Assembly (NCBI GenBank): GCA_003155705.1
Contig: PMEC01000144.1
Span: forward strand, 39,206 to 46,431
DNA: 7,226 bases
Direction: 5' to 3'
DNA from: Bacteroidales bacterium
GTDB taxonomy: Bacteria; Bacteroidota; Bacteroidia; Bacteroidales; VadinHA17
Shown here: positions 6,328 through 7,226 of the stretch, piece after piece
Numbering within the stretch: the first letter of the stretch is position 1
Layout of the letters: the number at the start of each line of letters is the position of its first letter
The notes under the pieces: generated by a model
What the model saw: the letters and a program-made list of their open reading frames with translations, nothing else
Database searches by the model: none
Told to the model about the DNA's origin: nothing
Translations under genes and position numbers: made by a program

Positions 6328-7226
6328 ATGATTTACTTTCAGGCGGGTTCAGAAAAAACTGTTCTTGGATCAGGAGATTTGAAGAAAGGATTATTCATTG
6401 CTCTCGAAAAGCTGGGCTCAAGAAAAAAAGTTCTCGCGGTGCCTCCGGATTTCACCAGGTTCCATTCAAAGGCTGGGGAAATGACAACTTATATTTATCA
6501 GTACTATAAGGATAGTCTGACAGATATACTTCCAGCCCTGGGAACTCATACTCACATGAGCGATGCTGAGATTGATGAGATGTACAAAGGAGTACCAAAA
6601 TCTCTTTTCAGGATACATGACTGGCGAAAGGATGTTGTGACTGCTGGAGTTGTGCCAGGGGATTTTATTTCAAGGATTTCTGAAGGCAAAGTTGACTATC
6701 CATGGCCGGCCCAACTTAACAAGCTGATATTCAACGGAAAACACGACCTTATTCTTTCTGTAGGTCAGGTTGTACCTCACGAAGTAATGGGTATGGCCAA
6801 TTATAACAAGAATATTTTTGTTGGTACCGGAGGCTCTGAAGGCATTAATAAAAGTCATTTCATAGGGGCAGTATATGGGATGGAACGACTTATGGGAATA
6901 GCAGATAATCCTGTCAGATCACTTCTCAACTATGCTTCGGCAAATTTTACTAACCACCTGCCTATTGTTTATGTACATACTGTAATCGGACGTGATGAAA
7001 CCGGTAAACTTGTGGCCAGAGGTCTGTTTATAGGAGATGATGAAGATGTTTTCAGACTCGCTGCCGATCTTTCCCTGAAAGTGAACTTCACCTTGCTTGA
7101 AAAGCCACTGAAGAAGGTTGTTGTGTATCTGGATCCTGCTGAGTATAAAAGTACCTGGCTTGGAAACAAAAGTATATACAGGACTCGTATGGCACTGGCT
7201 GATGGAGGGGAACTTATTGTTCTTGC
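6328..7226 (+). CDS. LarA-family nickel-pincer racemase/epimerase homologue, 3'-truncated
   Basis: The first 299 codons are present with no stop before the window ends; LarA of Lactobacillus plantarum is about 420 residues, so roughly a quarter is missing. LarA proteins (former DUF2088) racemise or epimerise 2-hydroxy acids by hydride transfer to a covalently bound nickel-pincer nucleotide. Matching segments are PPDFTR (39-44, LarA DHTRP), ALGTH (70-74; His74 equals LarA His108), and a block with His151, Gly155, Lys161 and His177. The His-to-Lys spacing (10) and Lys-to-His spacing (16) equal those of LarA His174, cofactor-bearing Lys184 and nickel ligand His200. The usual SGG before the lysine is replaced by ANYN, which places it in a divergent subfamily. 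Start: ATG at 6328 in an AT-rich leader, no strong Shine-Dalgarno. Context suggests an aldonate substrate. LarB, LarC and LarE, needed to make the cofactor, are not in the window. Confidence 0.8.
   Translation, partial: MIYFQAGSEKTVLGSGDLKKGLFIALEKLGSRKKVLAVPPDFTRFHSKAGEMTTYIYQYYKDSLTDILPALGTHTHMSDAEIDEMYKGVPKSLFRIHDWRKDVVTAGVVPGDFISRISEGKVDYPWPAQLNKLIFNGKHDLILSVGQVVPHEVMGMANYNKNIFVGTGGSEGINKSHFIGAVYGMERLMGIADNPVRSLLNYASANFTNHLPIVYVHTVIGRDETGKLVARGLFIGDDEDVFRLAADLSLKVNFTLLEKPLKKVVVYLDPAEYKSTWLGNKSIYRTRMALADGGELIVL

Noticed and set aside
6670..7169. Minus-strand frames opposite the LarA homologue
   Set aside because: Both are shadows of a plus-strand gene with conserved cofactor residues.

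Overview
The window looks like a chromosomal carbohydrate-use locus from a member of the Bacteroidota (Bacteroidetes). The signs are moderately low G+C, AT-rich leaders with weak Shine-Dalgarno sequences, a good match to the Bacteroidetes promoter pattern (TTTG, 19 nt, TAnnTTTG), and exported glycoside hydrolases with close relatives mainly in that phylum. Species cannot be assigned from the sequence alone.

Layout. Two gene groups diverge from an AT-rich intergenic region (1368-1661). Leftward on the minus strand are a secreted GH105 unsaturated-uronyl hydrolase (219-1367) and, 7 nt downstream, the 5' end of a secreted GH5-like (cellulase-superfamily) glycoside hydrolase that leaves the window at position 1. 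Rightward on the plus strand are uronate isomerase uxaC (1662-3065), an SDR-type D-mannonate oxidoreductase/fructuronate reductase (3078-3920), a PPi-type 6-phosphofructokinase homologue (4046-5332), a HAD-superfamily phosphatase-like protein (5347-6228), and a 3'-truncated homologue of the nickel-pincer lactate racemase LarA (6328-7226). The plus-strand genes are 12, 125, 14 and 99 nt apart, so they probably form one operon, perhaps with internal regulation in the two longer gaps.

How the genes fit together. The hydrolases would release uronic acids, some of them unsaturated, from a plant or algal polysaccharide in the periplasm. UxaC and the SDR would then turn glucuronate (or galacturonate) into an aldonate (D-mannonate or altronate). 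The classical next enzyme, mannonate dehydratase UxuA, is not in the window. A LarA-family protein sits there instead, and some LarA homologues epimerise C2 of hydroxy acids, including D-gluconate. The most interesting reading is therefore an alternative uronate route in which the aldonate is epimerised at C2 (for example D-mannonate to D-gluconate) rather than dehydrated at once. The roles of the phosphofructokinase and HAD protein in this route are not obvious. They may form a kinase/phosphatase pair with an unusual substrate, or they may simply link to central metabolism.

Regulation. The uxaC side has a recognisable promoter (1549-1579), followed at the expected transcription start by an imperfect palindrome with a central CG (1589-1610), which resembles an operator for a LacI-type repressor. 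No RNA genes, CRISPR arrays, insertion sequences or attachment sites were seen.
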